In this document: piece by piece, positions 23,426-34,001 of the stretch
Position numbering within the stretch: the first letter of the stretch is position 1
How the letters are laid out: every line of letters begins with the position of its first letter
From: Sycon ciliatum
Taxonomy: Eukaryota; Porifera; Calcarea; Leucosolenida; Sycettidae
Direction of reading: 5' to 3'
Assembly (NCBI RefSeq): GCF_964019385.1
Contig: NC_088649.1
Coordinates: 22,412,435 to 22,476,434 of the forward strand
Length of the DNA stretch: 64,000 nt
The notes under the pieces: generated by a model
The model's database searches: none
Told to the model about the DNA's origin: nothing
What the model saw: the letters and a program-made list of their open reading frames with translations, nothing else
Position numbers and translations under genes: made by a program

Positions 23426-23510
23426 TATGGATAAGGAGACCACCTGGTTACCGAGACCACGTTGAAGGTCCTATGATCGGTCGCCTTAGACAGTATTCAC
23501 TGTATATCGT

Positions 23511-23780
23511 TCATCATCACATCATCAAATTTCAGCAGCAATATCGCTTGCACGTGAAAAGTTTTAAATTTGACTGTAGTGGTATATCCCTGGGCTTTAA
23601 ATTAATTGTTTTATTTTGCACAACCCAGCCCTGTGTTTATGGCTTATTTATGTAGCATATACTGTAACATGTGTGGTTTTCCTCACTGTTTATTTCTATT
23701 GCATGATTTGCATCAGGAGATCCCCTCGACAGGCCATCGCCTCTGGGAGATCCTTTAATAAATATTATTATAACCATCAT
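23511..23780 (+). mobile_element. Probable retroposon 3' tail
   Basis: Present here but missing from the paralogous site at about 53,290. It ends in CTTTAATAAATATTATTATAA, typical of LINE 3' tips, with ATCATT-like sequence at both edges. No coding part. Confidence 0.4.
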
Positions 23781-23784
23781 TAAG

Positions 23785-24960
23785 GCTACTTGCAGAATCA
23801 ACACCCGGAGACTTTCTTCTTACCAGGCCATGGTTTTTGTTCTGGCCTTGAGATTGTTTTTTGTTTGCATAAAGGAATTGCAATCTCCGCTAAAGACGTA
23901 GTCGAAATTGTCTCGATTGGTGAACACATAGCGACATCTAGGGTCTGGAGCGCTTCCAGTGCACATGATCTCTGCCCATGTACAGTTTCCCGTACTAGCG
24001 AAATGTCTTGTATTCAGTACGTGTACTGCGTTGTTTAGAAAGCAATCCTACAATTCTGTGAAGGACGATCCCCTATTCCACAGAATATAATATAGCATTC
24101 ATAACCTTAGGAACACATGCTACGCCAGAGATTTCTGAGTTGGCTGACTACCATGAGCACTATCCTGATGTGCTGCGGTTCACGAAGTTGGATTGATTTG
24201 GCGGACAGTATTTCCTACGAAAAGGTTTGCATTTGTGTGAATTTCAGCCAATCCGAAGTAGAACATGTAACAACAGACGGATGCAGCTGCACCATAGTCT
24301 ACGCACACACTCCTAGGATTCGTGACTCGTGATACTGGTTGGTAATCGATCTGTACTCATTCGGTTCCTTCCGGGTCAGGATCAAACGGGTAACAAGGCG
24401 TTAAATATGGTATATTATATTCCCTCAAACTAGGCAAGATATAGTATATACAATTTTATGCGCTCGAGCTGTGGGTCCAAATCACTTTGAAGTCGAACAA
24501 AAAATGTGTATAATTATGGTGAGTCCTATTAAGCAGCTTCTGCCCTCCAAAATGCAGTTCTGTACCATTTCCACGGCCTTTAGAGCTAGACTACCACACA
24601 CACGAACAGACATGACCTGACGAGCAGATTGTGCAGCAGTACCGACAGGGAAACAGCGTATATTCTTCGCCTACCTCTCAGTAGAATGTCTCTATTACCT
24701 GTAGCTTTACCTTCACAAATGCACTTTTCTACTCGTTAAAGATTTCAAATGGACTGACCCATGGACATAGCCTGTATTTCACGGTAGTGGAGGCGAGAAT
24801 ATTTCGTCCATCACGGCCACTTGCAGAATCGACACTCATGAAATTTCTTCCTACCTCTCTAGTGAATACATTTTGTGCTGGCCTTATTTATGTGTAAAAC
24901 AGCGACTTGGTGAAACTCCATGAGAAGGCAGCTGGTGTAAGGGGATCTTGCATTGGAGTA
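23785..24960 (-). pseudogene. Kelch-like gene remnant, beta subtype (copy 2)
   Basis: Parallel to the copy at 53,290-54,605. On the minus strand, SRVTNPRSVCVDYGAAASV followed by YMFYFGLAEIHTNANLF lies at about 24,330-24,230. A frame corresponding to the NAVHVLNT...DPRC kelch-like blade is at about 24,030-23,880. The upstream exon (NILATT/SGRDGRNI-type sequence) is at about 24,900-24,740. A nonsense change in the Trp codon of the NPTSW motif and further lesions show it is not functional as it stands. Confidence 0.45.
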
Positions 24961-25756
24961 ATATAGGTGTGTGTGAACATCTGAAAACCCACATGAACAT
25001 CATCGGAACTTGGGTGTCCTACTTTCATCACCTATTGTGTGTCTGGCATGTTTACAATCACAATGGTCATAGCATGTTTGAACAGCGCTCCGGAGAGATG
25101 ATCTCCATGTGAATAGCACAGCGGTCTCCCGCCATCACCGCTATGGCAGTAGCAACGATACTGCTTCCAATCTCATGCAAATAACACCAATTACGTTAAT
25201 TAATCTCCGAGAAAATTGCATGAGGACAGCCCAATCTCTACACAAGTCATGAGGTTGGTGCAAGATCAAAAGTTTTTTTCAGACGTTGTGTGCAAATTTG
25301 CGCAGCGTGTTGACAATATGCTATCCCATCAACTGTACATGTCACACCAGCTTTCAAAAACCCTCCACGTTAATTGTGAAAGAGTGGTGATGGATACGAG
25401 TTAAACACAGTTTTGAAAGCTATCCTCGCAAAATTTACTTCATCATGCAGGGAAATTTGCAGAGTCTGCATAACGCCAACAGCAAAGGCACGACCTCACA
25501 CAAGATTGCTTGCTCAACAGCTACAAGAGCAGGAGTGAGACATTCACAACTCACCACTAACAGTTTCCTCGTATAAGAGGATTTTTGTGTTGTTTTTGTG
25601 TTGTTCCCCAAGTACAAGTTCGCAATTCTTCTGTCGACTGACCCGATATCTTTCGCGTTTGTTCTGGAAAGTAGTGGTAAATCAGAAAACTCAAGTTGAT
25701 AGGCGAAATTGCAAGCTGCAACTACAAAGAGAAAAGACAACAAACACTTATTCAGC
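24961..25756. other. Duplicated spacer; no gene
   Basis: Paralogous to about 54,606-55,110 up to about 25,480. From there to 25,756 nothing is recognised. No supported coding frame. Confidence 0.5.
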
Positions 25757-26330
25757 AAGGCGAGGAGTCAAAAGAAAACAGAAATGGCAAAACGCGCCGC
25801 TTCCTGAAACCAAAGCGAATATGTATGAAGAGAACATGCAGGAGTAATGCGACAACAACATACACATTTACTTCAGTAAAAGACAAAATACCCGATTCTT
25901 TATACCTACCAAAATAGTCCAAGTATGTAAAAGCAACCAGGAAATGCGGTGACGATGTGGAAATCATATCGCTAGAAGCCGCTGACTCCAACGATACTCC
26001 TGATAAGCTCTAAAATATAAATTTTGAATGTTCTGTCCACATACATCCACATTAGGTGGTTTTACTTTTGCAGACACGGACATATTACATTGACACTGGT
26101 CTGTTTCGTAACTCGTCACCGACGTGGTATTTCGGTCCTGGTGGTATACGTTCATGGCACTACATCAACTGTTTGTGGGTATAGTTTTCCCGTGATTTTG
26201 TGGCCGTCCAACTAGATACATGGGTCTATTAGTATTCACTCAACACCCTGCCATCATGTCACAGCCTCATTACGTCATGAATGTTGTTGAATACGCTCCA
26301 CTGCTTGCGACCTCGTAAATGAACGAGGCG
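25757..26330 (+). repeat. Inverted type-A upstream region without its gene
   Basis: Read as the complement, this matches 4,600-4,860 and 420-860, so it is a type-A flank facing right. No type-A coding sequence follows. It is nearly identical to 33,338-33,900. Confidence 0.55.
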
Positions 26331-27235
26331 AGGCCGAGGTCCATTACTCGTTCAATATTTCACGTATTGACTTCTTTAGTCGTGCAATAATACTGATACA
26401 TAGATACACTTTTGGTTGGCACTGTAGATTGTGCTCGTTTTCGTTGCGCTATTCCGTCTCCTTTTTGGTCTCTCCATAACGTTGCACCTTCCTAGTTGGA
26501 AGGCTGTTGTTTAGCGCAACGGAGATGTGTTGAAGCTAGGTGTATAAAAAACTCGAATGTCTCAGGACTCTGTCATTTTGTGCCTAGTTGTTGCAATTAC
26601 TGGCTGTATAGTATCTGGTTACAGTGATGGAGAGTTACTCTTAACTAGTACCCATATGTCCCTTTCCTTTCTACATACTCACACGCAATCATTTTTCCGG
26701 AATACCACAGAACCATCAGATGCTGCACAGATGGGGAGCAAGAGGGCATATTGGATAGAAGTGGGGGCAGGGAAGAAGTAACGTCTCCGGGCAATGCTTT
26801 TTGATTCGTTGTTACTTATATGCGTAGGCAAGAATGAAAATGAATTATGTGCAGCCAAAGTAACGTACCTTCGAGAAACGGTCATAGAGAGAAGGAAATT
26901 GAGCTAGGACATAACAATAGAAAACACCGTGAAAATATGAAGATTGAGAAGACGAATAATTTCATAAGGTAAAATGACTGGAAGAGACAACATTTTTTAA
27001 GTTGAGCGAAGGTAATGAGAGAGAGAGAGAGACAGACCGAGTGAGGGAGAGAGACAGAGGGAGACAGACAGACAGAGAGAGACACACACACAGTAAATAG
27101 ACCCCCTGTACACAGACACATGAATTATCGGATTAACCTTTTCATTTGGAACAAACACGATTCGTTGTGCTTTGGAATTGCCCTTTGAAAAATGTACACA
27201 GACATTCAGTTTTACATTAATATTTTAGGACATTT
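26331..27235. repeat. 3' flank of the A/B chimeric gene, duplicated at 38,742-39,933
   Basis: Aligns closely with 38,742-39,933, including GTTGAACCTTCCTAGTTGGAAGG-like sequence and a (GAGA)n/(CAGA)n tract at 27,015-27,100. It contains no supported gene. Confidence 0.65.
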
Positions 27236-28384
27236 CTAGACTATCTGGCGAACAAAACACGGAAAATAATTAGAAAGGAATAACATGTCTAGGACATACG
27301 CCAGCTGAAACCCGCGAAGTTCGGTCCTTGCTAACAATACCAGACGCAGGAGAGTTACCAGAGCTTCCCTGACGTCTTTGGCTTTTCCGCGAAGCTTGCC
27401 GCAAGATACAGGAGGTGTTGATGCAGTCTTGGCTGATGTCACTGCCTTGTTGCGACGGCGTTTGGCTATTGAGCTAAACCGTGACAACCATCTAGGTATG
27501 TTCGCACTAGGCATCACCCTATGCCATAGCCACACATATGCACAAAGCGCATACTCCAGGCTTGTTTTTACATACATAGCGAAATCATGGCCTGAAGAAG
27601 AGCAGACGTTGAACCGTGTGCGTCCCGCCAGGAGAGAGGGTGCCAGTGCATAAATTTTCAATAAGGCCACACGCAGCACGTCAATACATGAATCGCTGAC
27701 ATCCCAAACGTCTCTTCGCCTGTACAGCTGTAGTGTGCGTAATATGTCAGGTTCCCAGCAACCTGGCTCGATGGCGCTTGTTCTTCTAAACAATGACTCT
27801 CCAGGCCGCGAGAGAATAGTGAGCGAGACCCGTGCCAGAATTGAGGCCTCTATATGCCCAAACCTTGAAAACCGACCATTGCGTGACGAGTTCTTATGCA
27901 TGGTCGTGTAACATATTTCGGGATGGTTATGAATTAGGTTTGGCAAGAAAAGGCCACATTGCTCCGCTGTGTCACGAGCAAGCTCAAACACTGAGGGAGC
28001 AGTGCGGTTTGGGTAGGTCACAGGCTTTCCTTGCGCATCATTATGCACCTCACGAACCATATGGAATGCACTGTGTAGGATAATCAAGCAGACTATGTAT
28101 TTCCCTGGCTGAGTGCAAATATCCACTCCCCTGCAGTTGGCGACTTCAACGCGCACTAATTGCGCCAAAGCACAAAATACTACTTCGGTGACCTGCTCCC
28201 GTGTGCAGAGAACTGGCGCGATTCTTGGGGTGCTCTGCAATGGCGGACTGCACACAGCACCGATGAATTCCTCGGTGGTGTATTGATTCTGGGGCCTGCG
28301 CTGTTGTCCATGCTGGTCGCACTTCGCAATCCCACAGAACACTAATAGCAGCACAGCGGTAGTGACATAGGATCGTAAATGCAT
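27236..28384 (-). CDS. Type-B secreted cysteine-rich protein (copy 2)
   Basis: 382 codons from the ATG at 28,384 (MHLRSYVTTAVLLLVFCGIA), intact and intronless. Signal peptide of about 22 residues, then YTTEEF, EVVFCALAQLVRVE, a PGKYIVC segment, GCWEPD and WDVSDSCIDV, all at the positions seen in the 11,243 gene. The frame stays open upstream to 28,489, but that part is the antiquated coding sequence of a type-A gene in another frame. The 5' side is therefore a type-A promoter and N-terminal region joined to a complete type-B coding sequence. No type-B TATA box is visible, so expression would have to use the type-A TATA at 29,091-29,100 or another promoter. Function unknown. Confidence 0.75.
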   Translation of the reverse strand: MHLRSYVTTAVLLLVFCGIAKCDQHGQQRRPQNQYTTEEFIGAVCSPPLQSTPRIAPVLCTREQVTEVVFCALAQLVRVEVANCRGVDICTQPGKYIVCLIILHSAFHMVREVHNDAQGKPVTYPNRTAPSVFELARDTAEQCGLFLPNLIHNHPEICYTTMHKNSSRNGRFSRFGHIEASILARVSLTILSRPGESLFRRTSAIEPGCWEPDILRTLQLYRRRDVWDVSDSCIDVLRVALLKIYALAPSLLAGRTRFNVCSSSGHDFAMYVKTSLEYALCAYVWLWHRVMPSANIPRWLSRFSSIAKRRRNKAVTSAKTASTPPVSCGKLRGKAKDVREALVTLLRLVLLARTELRGFQLAYVLDMLFLSNYFPCFVRQIV

Positions 28385-28979
28385 AATTCGAGATCTGTCC
28401 TTGGGTGTATTCCGCGAATATTCACAATTACTTTGTTCAGAACTAAGATACAGATCGGATCTATTGCCCCTTCGGTACTTCGTTTGCACTGTGATAATGG
28501 CTTTTTCGAAGCTAGAACTAGGGGGCAGAACGCCAGTTCTGCCACATCATGTAAAGCACACCTCTTTGGTGAAGAGCATCTGCTGGTGTTGCTGACTTTG
28601 GCTGTGGAGTTTCTGAGGCTCTGACTGGAACTGAGTGCGCAGCAGCTTCTATCGCTCTTGGCGTTGCTACCTACATGTATACTCGGGCGAGTCACGTTCG
28701 CCTTACCACTCTGCGTGTTCGTGGGGCTGCTGCTAGGATCATGTTGGGCAGGTTTAGCGTTACCGCTGTTGTTCTGCACGTCTCCAGGACAAGTGTACAT
28801 AAAAAAAACTGAGCCGTGCTGTACGCGTTGATCGGATCACCAATACTGATCGTTTCCATTGAAATCACACAAGAGGTGATGGATACCAGCGTAGCAAGTG
28901 AGATTAGTGAAGGTGAGACCTTGTTAGAGGGCCAGACAAAATACAAATTTCCCAGCCGCATGCTGATAATCAGGTCCAA
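28342..28979 (-). pseudogene. Type-A N-terminal part fused ahead of the type-B gene
   Basis: The start (MDLIISMRLGNLYFVWP) and signal region match the 3,013-4,326 gene. A one-base length change in a run of A (about 28,800-28,808) shifts the frame. The type-A frame then resumes as MYTCPGDVQNNSGN and continues through the Ser/Asn linker and DVAELAFC to a stop at 28,342, overlapping the start of the type-B gene. Everything after this point of the type-A protein is missing. It is either a decayed gene or now serves only as a 5' leader. Confidence 0.65.
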
Positions 28980-29090
28980 CGTCTGTCAACCTCCCACCTA
29001 CAACTAAGGGGATGCTTTTTAGTACTCGATTTCAGCATGCAGAGGAGTGTTGTTATCGTTTAGATAAAGAAAACACACAAAACTTCGAAC

Positions 29091-29100
29091 GATTTATATA
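29091..29100 (-). promoter_or_regulatory. TATA box upstream of the A/B chimeric gene
   Basis: Minus strand reads ATATATAAATC, 112-121 bases before the type-A ATG at 28,979, matching the spacing at 4,441. An LTR element is inserted about 85 bases further upstream, at 29,186. Confidence 0.55.
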
Positions 29101-29185
29101 TCCAGATCCTGGCACCTCCAAGCAGCTCCGAGTGTCGAACTGAAGTCGCTTGGATGCTGAGGGTAGTGTCTGTTCTCAAGCCTCG

Positions 29186-30224
29186 TGTAGTATCCCTGGC
29201 TGACCAATACGGAAGTAGTACGGAACTAATACGGAGCTTTGGCTGATGTATAGTTAGTGTATCTCCGTATGTAAGCGTATGGCGTCTGCTGCATAAAAGC
29301 TGCTGCGCATGTCTGTTTAGATGAGATTGTGATAATAACGAGCTATTTCAACCTCCAGGTGTGCACCGGAGAGAAAGTCATTTATTTGCCGCTTCTTCTT
29401 TAACTTCTAATATATCCTAGGTGTGTACCTAAGAGAACGAGAGAGCTTGGAAGCTCAGGGCCCTATGCTATGCTTTTTTGCCTTGATGACCTAGACAAAA
29501 AAGCATAGAGATGTTATAAATTCTTATAAATTTCTCATTTTTTTAAGACATAATCTGGGGTTCGAACCCGCACTATCGCCCTGCATGCATCCCCCGATAC
29601 ATGCCACGAGGTGCAGAATTAAATAAATAAATACACTTCGCATACATACTAATTCTTCCAAGTTGCTTCACGTTATGATCTTGCATTTGAAAGCCCTATT
29701 TGAATATGCATTGTAGCAAGCCGTACGGTACGGGACAGGTACGGGACAGGTACGGTCGAGGATGATACGACACAGTCTACCGCCTTGATGACCTAGGCAA
29801 AAAAAGGATAAGGATGTTATACATTTTTCAATTCTCCTATTTCTTAAGGCATAACCTGGGATTCGAAACCGCACTATCGCCCTACATGCATTCCCCCATA
29901 CACTTCGCATTCATACTCATTCTTCCAAGTTGCTTCACGCTATGATCTTGCGTTTGAAAGCCCTATTTGAATATTGCGGCCAGCCGTATGTGGCCAGCTG
30001 TGTTTGAAGGTATGGTACGGTACGGGACAGATACGGGATAGCGCCAGGCGTGACACAAATACACAAACAAACAAACACACAAATACCAAATTAAAGCTTT
30101 GTGGACCCTGACTAGCGCCAGACGTTAATGAAGTAACGTCTTCTGCATAGCTACGGGAATAATAATAAAGGATAACTCGTGTTAATTGCACCGCGCCTAC
30201 CACTCGGCTACCTGTTACATTGGT
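29186..30224 (+). mobile_element. LTR of a Ty3/gypsy-type element, with inserted sequence
   Basis: Starts TGTAGTATCCC and ends GTTACA, matching the 336-bp solo LTR at 61,183-61,518 in its outer parts. About 719 bp (29,438-30,156) not found in the solo LTR lie inside. They include a repeated block of about 170 bp (29,466 and 29,790) and the 40-bp tip of a LINE (29,593-29,632). TTGGTGGCAGCGGTG, a plausible primer-binding site, follows directly at 30,225. It is inserted in the type-A flank right after AAGCCTCG. No partner LTR is seen on the other side, so the element is broken. Confidence 0.7.
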
Positions 30225-30312
30225 GGCAGCGGTGTAGTTTTAAATAAAACAACGTGATTCGACTCCAGACCCCCATGGCTCAACCCGCTGCAGCTCCCTG
30301 CGACGAATCAAG

Positions 30313-30862
30313 ATGAGAATCATGTTTCTTGCCTTCCTGGGCTTTGCCCTGCTTATTGGCTTGCAGCACAGTCAGGGTGCTAGCGTGGATCACCCCTCCT
30401 TCCGCATGGCATCCACTGGAGACTCCGATGGCGATTCCAAGCGACCCGCTAACTACATGTATACTACCGGTGGTGATGGCGAAGCTGATGAGGACGACAA
30501 CAGGCAGGCTGCTCCCCAAGACAAGGAGGGTATTCCCCAAGACCAGCAGCGTTTGATTTTCGCCGGCACGCAGTCGGAAGCAGGAGCCCACTCTTCACTT
30601 GGCACTTCGCCTCCGTGGTGGGATGCAGGTTTTCGTCAACACTCTTCCTGGCTAGACCATCACTCTTTACGCCGCGCAAAGCGATGCTATCGACAATGTG
30701 AAGACCACGATTCAAGACGAGGAGGGAGGTCATTTGTCTGACGCCGAGCTAGCCGCTCGAGTGACCGGCTCAACCAAGATGATGATAAAACCTGGCTTGC
30801 TCTCCGCCGTAGCTCCAGCCGCCGCTGTGGTATCATCAACCGAACTCATTCGTGGTCTTCAA
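30313..30862 (+). pseudogene. Polyubiquitin-like fragments behind a signal-peptide-like leader
   Basis: The frame at 30,313 opens with a hydrophobic leader (MRIMFLAFLGFALLIG) and an acidic stretch. It then runs into [17 protein letters not shown], which equals ubiquitin residues 31-47 with one change (30,517-30,567). Further on, [11 protein letters not shown] (ubiquitin 66-76) is at 30,590-30,622, followed head to tail by [10 protein letters not shown] (ubiquitin 1-10) and TITLYAAQSDAIDNVKTTIQ (12-31). So parts of two adjacent ubiquitin units are present with the unit junction preserved. It is interrupted and cannot make ubiquitin. It lies between an LTR and an inverted gypsy fragment, so capture by a retroelement is plausible. 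Confidence 0.7.
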
Positions 30863-33258
30863 TAACGGACGTAGCCGAGCTGCGAGCTCGGATATCCGTG
30901 GGGTGAATTCTCCACACTGATTCACCAGATCGAGGAAGGAACGGAGGTCGGTACGATTACTGGGTAGGTTGAAGTACTGAAGAGCGGATGTCTTGTCAGC
31001 TGGCACGGTGTATCCGTTGGACGACACATGAAACCCACAGAATTCGACTTCAGCAGCGGCGAAGACAAACTTCTTTTGACTGAAAGTAATTCCGTGTTCG
31101 CGTGCACGGGCCAGGACGGCACGGACGTGAGCGACATGGTCCGAGAATGACTCATCGTGAACGAGGCCGTCGTCCACCACCTTGATGAGATGGGTCAAAC
31201 GGTCGAAAGCTGCGTCGGTGCGGCGGTTGTACTCATCGCCGGCGGACACGAGACCTTGTGGATTCCGGCAGAATCGATATCTACCCCACGGCGTGATGAA
31301 CGTAGTGAGAGACTTGGCAGACTCAGACAGGGGCACCTGCCAATCGCCATGACGGGCGTCAAACTTGGTGAACCATCGGGCTGTGCCGATGCCAGAGAGA
31401 GCATCACGTGCGTTCTGCATGGGGTGGGTGGGACGCTTCACTTGTCGGTTGAGAGACTGAAGGTCCACAGTCAGACGTTTCTCACTAGAATTCTTCTTGT
31501 CGACTACGACAATGGGGTGGCACCAGTCGCGCGGCTCTGACACTGTCTTGATGATGCCTTCCTCAACCATGTTGTCGAGCTGGGGTTTCACCTGCTCACG
31601 GTAGGCATGTGCGATAGGACGAGCTGTGTAGACTCGGTGAGGTTTCGCATCATCTTCGAGAATGATGTCCATTGGCTTGCCACACATGGGTTTCAATGTC
31701 GTGTCGTCGAAGACGTCTGCGAACTCTCGCAGTAGGTCAGCACGGATCTGCGCCAGCTTGCTAGGGTCAGATGTGTTCACGAGACCGGTCCTCACAACGG
31801 GAGCCGTTGGAGGTGGTGTGCTGCTGGTACTAACACGCGCAACTTGCTTGGGCCAGCAGTCTGGTAAGAGGCCTAAGGCGTATAGCGATTGGCGTGACAA
31901 CAGGGGTTCACGCAGTCCACGGTACACATGGATGGTGCTATCATGCTTGAGCGAGCCGATGGTGAGAGTGGCAGAGATCTTGCCAGCTGAAACGAGACGT
32001 TCACCATTAGCAGCATGCACATTATCATGGTCTGAGGCCAGATTCTCCACAAAACCACCGAGATGCGCTAACTGATCGACACCAATAGCGTCAATGTCAC
32101 TTCCCGTATCGGGATCCATTCTAGGGAGGTAGCGTCAGGTTCAGTGCACAATTGTGTGTCGACTGGCACCGTAGGAGATGCATCACACTGAGCGCGGCGA
32201 AGCTGTAGTCGTCCCAGCGTGCGCTGCGAGGACTGGTCAGCCGGTTTGCGGAATTTTCTGCACACCGCTTGGAAATGTCCAATAGTCTTGCAGCCGCTAC
32301 ACTTCTTGCCGTGTGCAGGACACTGCGACTTGCTGGCGTGGGGAGTGCGACCACAATTCGGACATTGCGATAGCGTGGCGGACGGCTGTTGCTGTCGCGG
32401 GTTACTGCCGTGTTTTGACCGCTGATAATTTGTTTTCCGAGCGGCATTGACGGAGCTAGTGCCGGGGATACTGCTGCTCGTCCGAGAGGCTGCCTCCTCC
32501 GCTCGACACAATTTAATGACGTTCTCCAACGTTAGATCGGTAGTGGCAAGGAGCTTATGGCGTGTCTCCGTGTCGAGAATGCCAGTAACCAGGCGATCAC
32601 GCATGGTCTCGTCGTACCTGGTACGCTGTCCCTGCTGGCATTGGCGGCATACTCTGCTTGAACAGAAATTGCAGAGTGCAGCTTCGCTGAAATCGCAGCA
32701 ATTGTGGATCTCGCTTAGGGAAGTCAGGTAGTGATCGAAGGACTCTCCATGCTGCTGTTGGCGGGCATAGAAGGCGATCCGGTCCAGCAGAGGGTTCCGC
32801 TGGCCGCGAATGTATGCCTGTACAGCCTTGATGAGATCGTCGTCGTCGTGGTTGTCAGCCAGAGGAATTGTGCCCTTACGAAGAAATCTCCGGAGGTCCT
32901 CGTCCAGTCACTGACGAACCGTTGCCACTATGGTGGCATTGTCCTGGGAATCCAGGTGCTGGCACCGGGCGTAGTCCCGCCAAAGACCTTCCCATGCGGC
33001 AAACTCTGCGAGAGAGGCATAGGCAAGTAACAGAGAGCGATCGACCGAAATTGGTCTCGCCGCAGGTACATGTTCTCGTGCCGGTGGGGCTGGGGGTGGG
33101 CGTTGCGGTGGTGGAGGTTGAGAAATGCTCCTGAAAGTTCGCTCCACGAGCTGTGTCAGGTGTTGCTCGCGGGTGGCGGCGGTCTCCATCTGCTGTCTCA
33201 TGAGCTGGGTGAGGGCAGCAATGTCAGGGCTGAGTACTGGTGTGTCTGATTCCGCCAT
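30836..33258 (-). mobile_element. Ty3/gypsy fossil: gag, protease and part of reverse transcriptase (K02A2.6-like)
   Basis: On the minus strand the order is a Pro-rich gag start (about 33,258), a gag part with zinc knuckle residues (CPNCGRTPHASKSQCPAHGKK, about 32,400), an aspartic protease-like DTGSD, and a reverse transcriptase ending near 30,840. RNase H, integrase and LTRs are absent. The lineage resembles the fossil at 13,911. It is truncated, with a few further breaks. Confidence 0.8.
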
Positions 33259-33337
33259 GCCGAAACGGAAATTTCAAATAATTATTTCACTTTATTTGAG
33301 AGACGAAACGCCAGAGGTACTAGCAAGACCCAGGACT

Positions 33338-34001
33338 GAGAAGGCGAGGAGTCAAAAGAAAACAGAAATGGCAAAAACGCGCCGCTTCCTGAAACCAAAG
33401 CGAATATGTATGAAGAGAACATGCAGGAGTATTGCGACAACAACATACACATTTACTTCAGTAAAAAACAAAATACCCGATTCTTGATACCCACCAAAAT
33501 AGTCCAAGTATGTGAAAGCAACTAGGAAATGCGGTGACGATGTGGAAATCATATCGCTAGAAGCCGCTGACTCCAACGATACTCCTGATAAGCTCTAAAA
33601 TATTAATTTTGAATGTTCTGTCCACATACATCCACATTAGGAGGTTTTACTTTTGCAGACACGGACATATTACATTGACACTGGTCTGTTTCGTAACTCG
33701 TCACCGACGTGGTATTTCGGTCCTGGTGGTATACGTTCATGACACTACATCGAATGTTTGTGTGTATACATTTCCCGTGGTTTTGTGGCCGTCCAACTAG
33801 CTACAGGGGCCTATTCACTTAACACACTGCCATCATGTCACAGCCTCATTACGTCATGGATGTTGTTGAGTACGCTCCACTGCTTGCGACCTCGTAAATG
33901 AACGAGGCGAGGCCGAGGTCCATTACTCGTTCAATATTTCACGTATTGACTTCTTTAGTCGTGCAATAATATTTATACATAGATACACTTTTGGTTGGGA
34001 C
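33338..34001 (+). repeat. Inverted type-A flank, second copy
   Basis: Nearly identical to 25,757-26,410. The continuation expected from that copy (GGCACTGTAGATTGTGC) is found only after 38,742, because a gypsy element and a Penelope tail lie in between. Confidence 0.7.

Larger units (their letters stand above)
22166..23502. mobile_element. CAGTAAAACCTGTC MITE, interrupted by a LINE end
   Basis: The left part is 22,166-22,270 and the right part 23,426-23,502. Together they match the 178-bp copy at 10,908. TA flanks both ends (22,164-22,165; 23,503-23,504). It occupies the same paralogous site as the copy at 53,058. Confidence 0.7.

Noticed and set aside
22618-23655. A 345-codon plus-strand frame
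   Set aside because: It crosses a (CA)n microsatellite and then reads antisense to a LINE reverse-transcriptase C-terminus. The minus-strand LINE explains it.
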